In this document: positions 63,488 to 64,000 of the stretch, one piece after another
Layout: the number at the start of each line of letters is the position of its first letter
Position numbering within the stretch: the first letter of the stretch is position 1
Source of the DNA: Phycisphaerae bacterium
GTDB lineage: Bacteria; Planctomycetota; Phycisphaerae; Phycisphaerales; UBA1924
Assembly: GCA_030429705.1 (NCBI GenBank)
Contig: JAUIES010000002.1
Span: forward strand, 684,001 to 748,000
Direction of reading: 5' to 3'
DNA: 64,000 nucleotides
Position numbers and translations under genes: made by a program
The notes under the pieces: model-generated
The model's database searches: none
What the model was told of the DNA's origin: nothing
Seen by the model: only the letters and a program-made list of their open reading frames with translations

Positions 63488-64000
63488 ATGAGACAGTCCG
63501 ACTGGCTGCACAGATGGCGATTGACCGACCGGCATGGGTCTGCAGGGCTCGTGTTCGGCGTGGTTGCCTTTGGTCTCGGCTGCGGACCTTCCACGCCGAC
63601 GGAGACGGTCCCGCCGCAGGAATCTTCGCAAACCGACACAGACGAAATAGGGACGACAGACCAACCAGATGTGGATGAAACCCCGGTTGTCGAGCCGAAA
63701 CCGGTCGCTGTCGAACCGGCGTTGGCGGATGAGTCAACTTCTCCTGACAAGCCCGCCGAGCCGCAGGTCGCTGATGGACCGGTGGCGGGTGACCTCGACG
63801 GCCAACGCTTCGATCTTGCCCAAGCGTCACTCAACGATACGACGCTGGCGTTTACCGATTCGACAGGGCGTGTTGTGACGGTGGCGATCTTCGGATCGAC
63901 AACGGATGCCATGCGGCTCATCGACGATGTCATCCCATTCGGTTCGCCGCATATCTATGTGAAGCCTGGCCGCGACGCCCCCCCGGCCGCGTACACAGAA
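63488..64000 (+). CDS. lipoprotein of unknown function, N-terminal part
   Basis: A frame of 171 codons starts at ATG 63488 (GGAG 7 bases upstream) and runs off the right edge. GLVFGVVAFGLGCG is a lipoprotein signal with the lipobox Cys. A long Pro/Glu/Thr/Asp-rich linker follows (about residues 33-95), then VAGDLDGQRFDLAQASL and RVVTVAIFGSTTDAM, the start of a folded domain. No family is recognisable from this part. It is divergent from the acyl-CoA ligase. Confidence 0.75.
   Translation, partial: MRQSDWLHRWRLTDRHGSAGLVFGVVAFGLGCGPSTPTETVPPQESSQTDTDEIGTTDQPDVDETPVVEPKPVAVEPALADESTSPDKPAEPQVADGPVAGDLDGQRFDLAQASLNDTTLAFTDSTGRVVTVAIFGSTTDAMRLIDDVIPFGSPHIYVKPGRDAPPAAYTE

Overview
The window looks like a piece of a Planctomycetota chromosome, most likely class Phycisphaerae. 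This is an inference from gene content: a tandem family of prepilin-type secreted proteins, a PAPG-type variant of the PEP-CTERM anchor, a dockerin-like C-terminus on a very large secreted protein, lipid A/heptose genes and a FliM away from other flagellar genes. Codon use and GC look uniform, and I see no phage, insertion sequence or CRISPR array.
Layout. 1-9.5 kb: end of gpsA, trxB, a secreted protein, a sigma-70 factor, a UVR-motif protein, a KefB-like antiporter, mnmG and a small winged-helix-like protein. 9.5-17 kb: six tandem paralogous pseudopilin-like genes, all on the minus strand. Five have a recognisable promoter of their own and five are followed by a strong terminator. 17-26.6 kb: undecaprenyl-phosphate sugar transferase, DnaJ/CbpA, an FKBP fusion protein, a small membrane protein, GH15 and GH1 glycosidases and a fructosamine kinase. 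26.7-33.3 kb: the most interesting block, with a thiolase converging on a minus-strand operon of KamA-family radical SAM aminomutase, two 3-oxoacid CoA-transferase subunits and a beta-transaminase-like class III aminotransferase; an RpiR regulator is divergent and a tRNA-Gly follows. 33.4-47 kb: dsbD, fliM, then the translation/transcription operon nusA-infB-ylxP-rbfA-(HhH-GPD-like)-(TPR lipoprotein) and yebC. 47-54 kb: PAPG-CTERM protein, secreted propeller protein, DUF1643, membrane protein, lpxK, hldE and an ASCH protein. 54-64 kb: MDR dehydrogenase, rplS, trmD, a methyltransferase on the opposite strand, rpsP with a long tail, a 1098-residue PQQ-dehydrogenase-like secreted protein, an acyl-CoA/AMP ligase and the start of a lipoprotein.
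How genes work together. The block at 26.7-32.2 kb can be read as one pathway: an alpha-amino acid is converted to a beta-amino acid (aminomutase), transaminated to a 3-oxoacid, activated by a 3-oxoacid CoA-transferase and cleaved by a PcaF-like thiolase. Two substrate-contact positions in the aminomutase look unlike the lysine enzyme, so the true substrate is open; an acidic amino acid such as 2-aminoadipate (giving 3-oxoadipate) or glutamate would fit. All functional statements come from reading motifs by eye; no database search was run.
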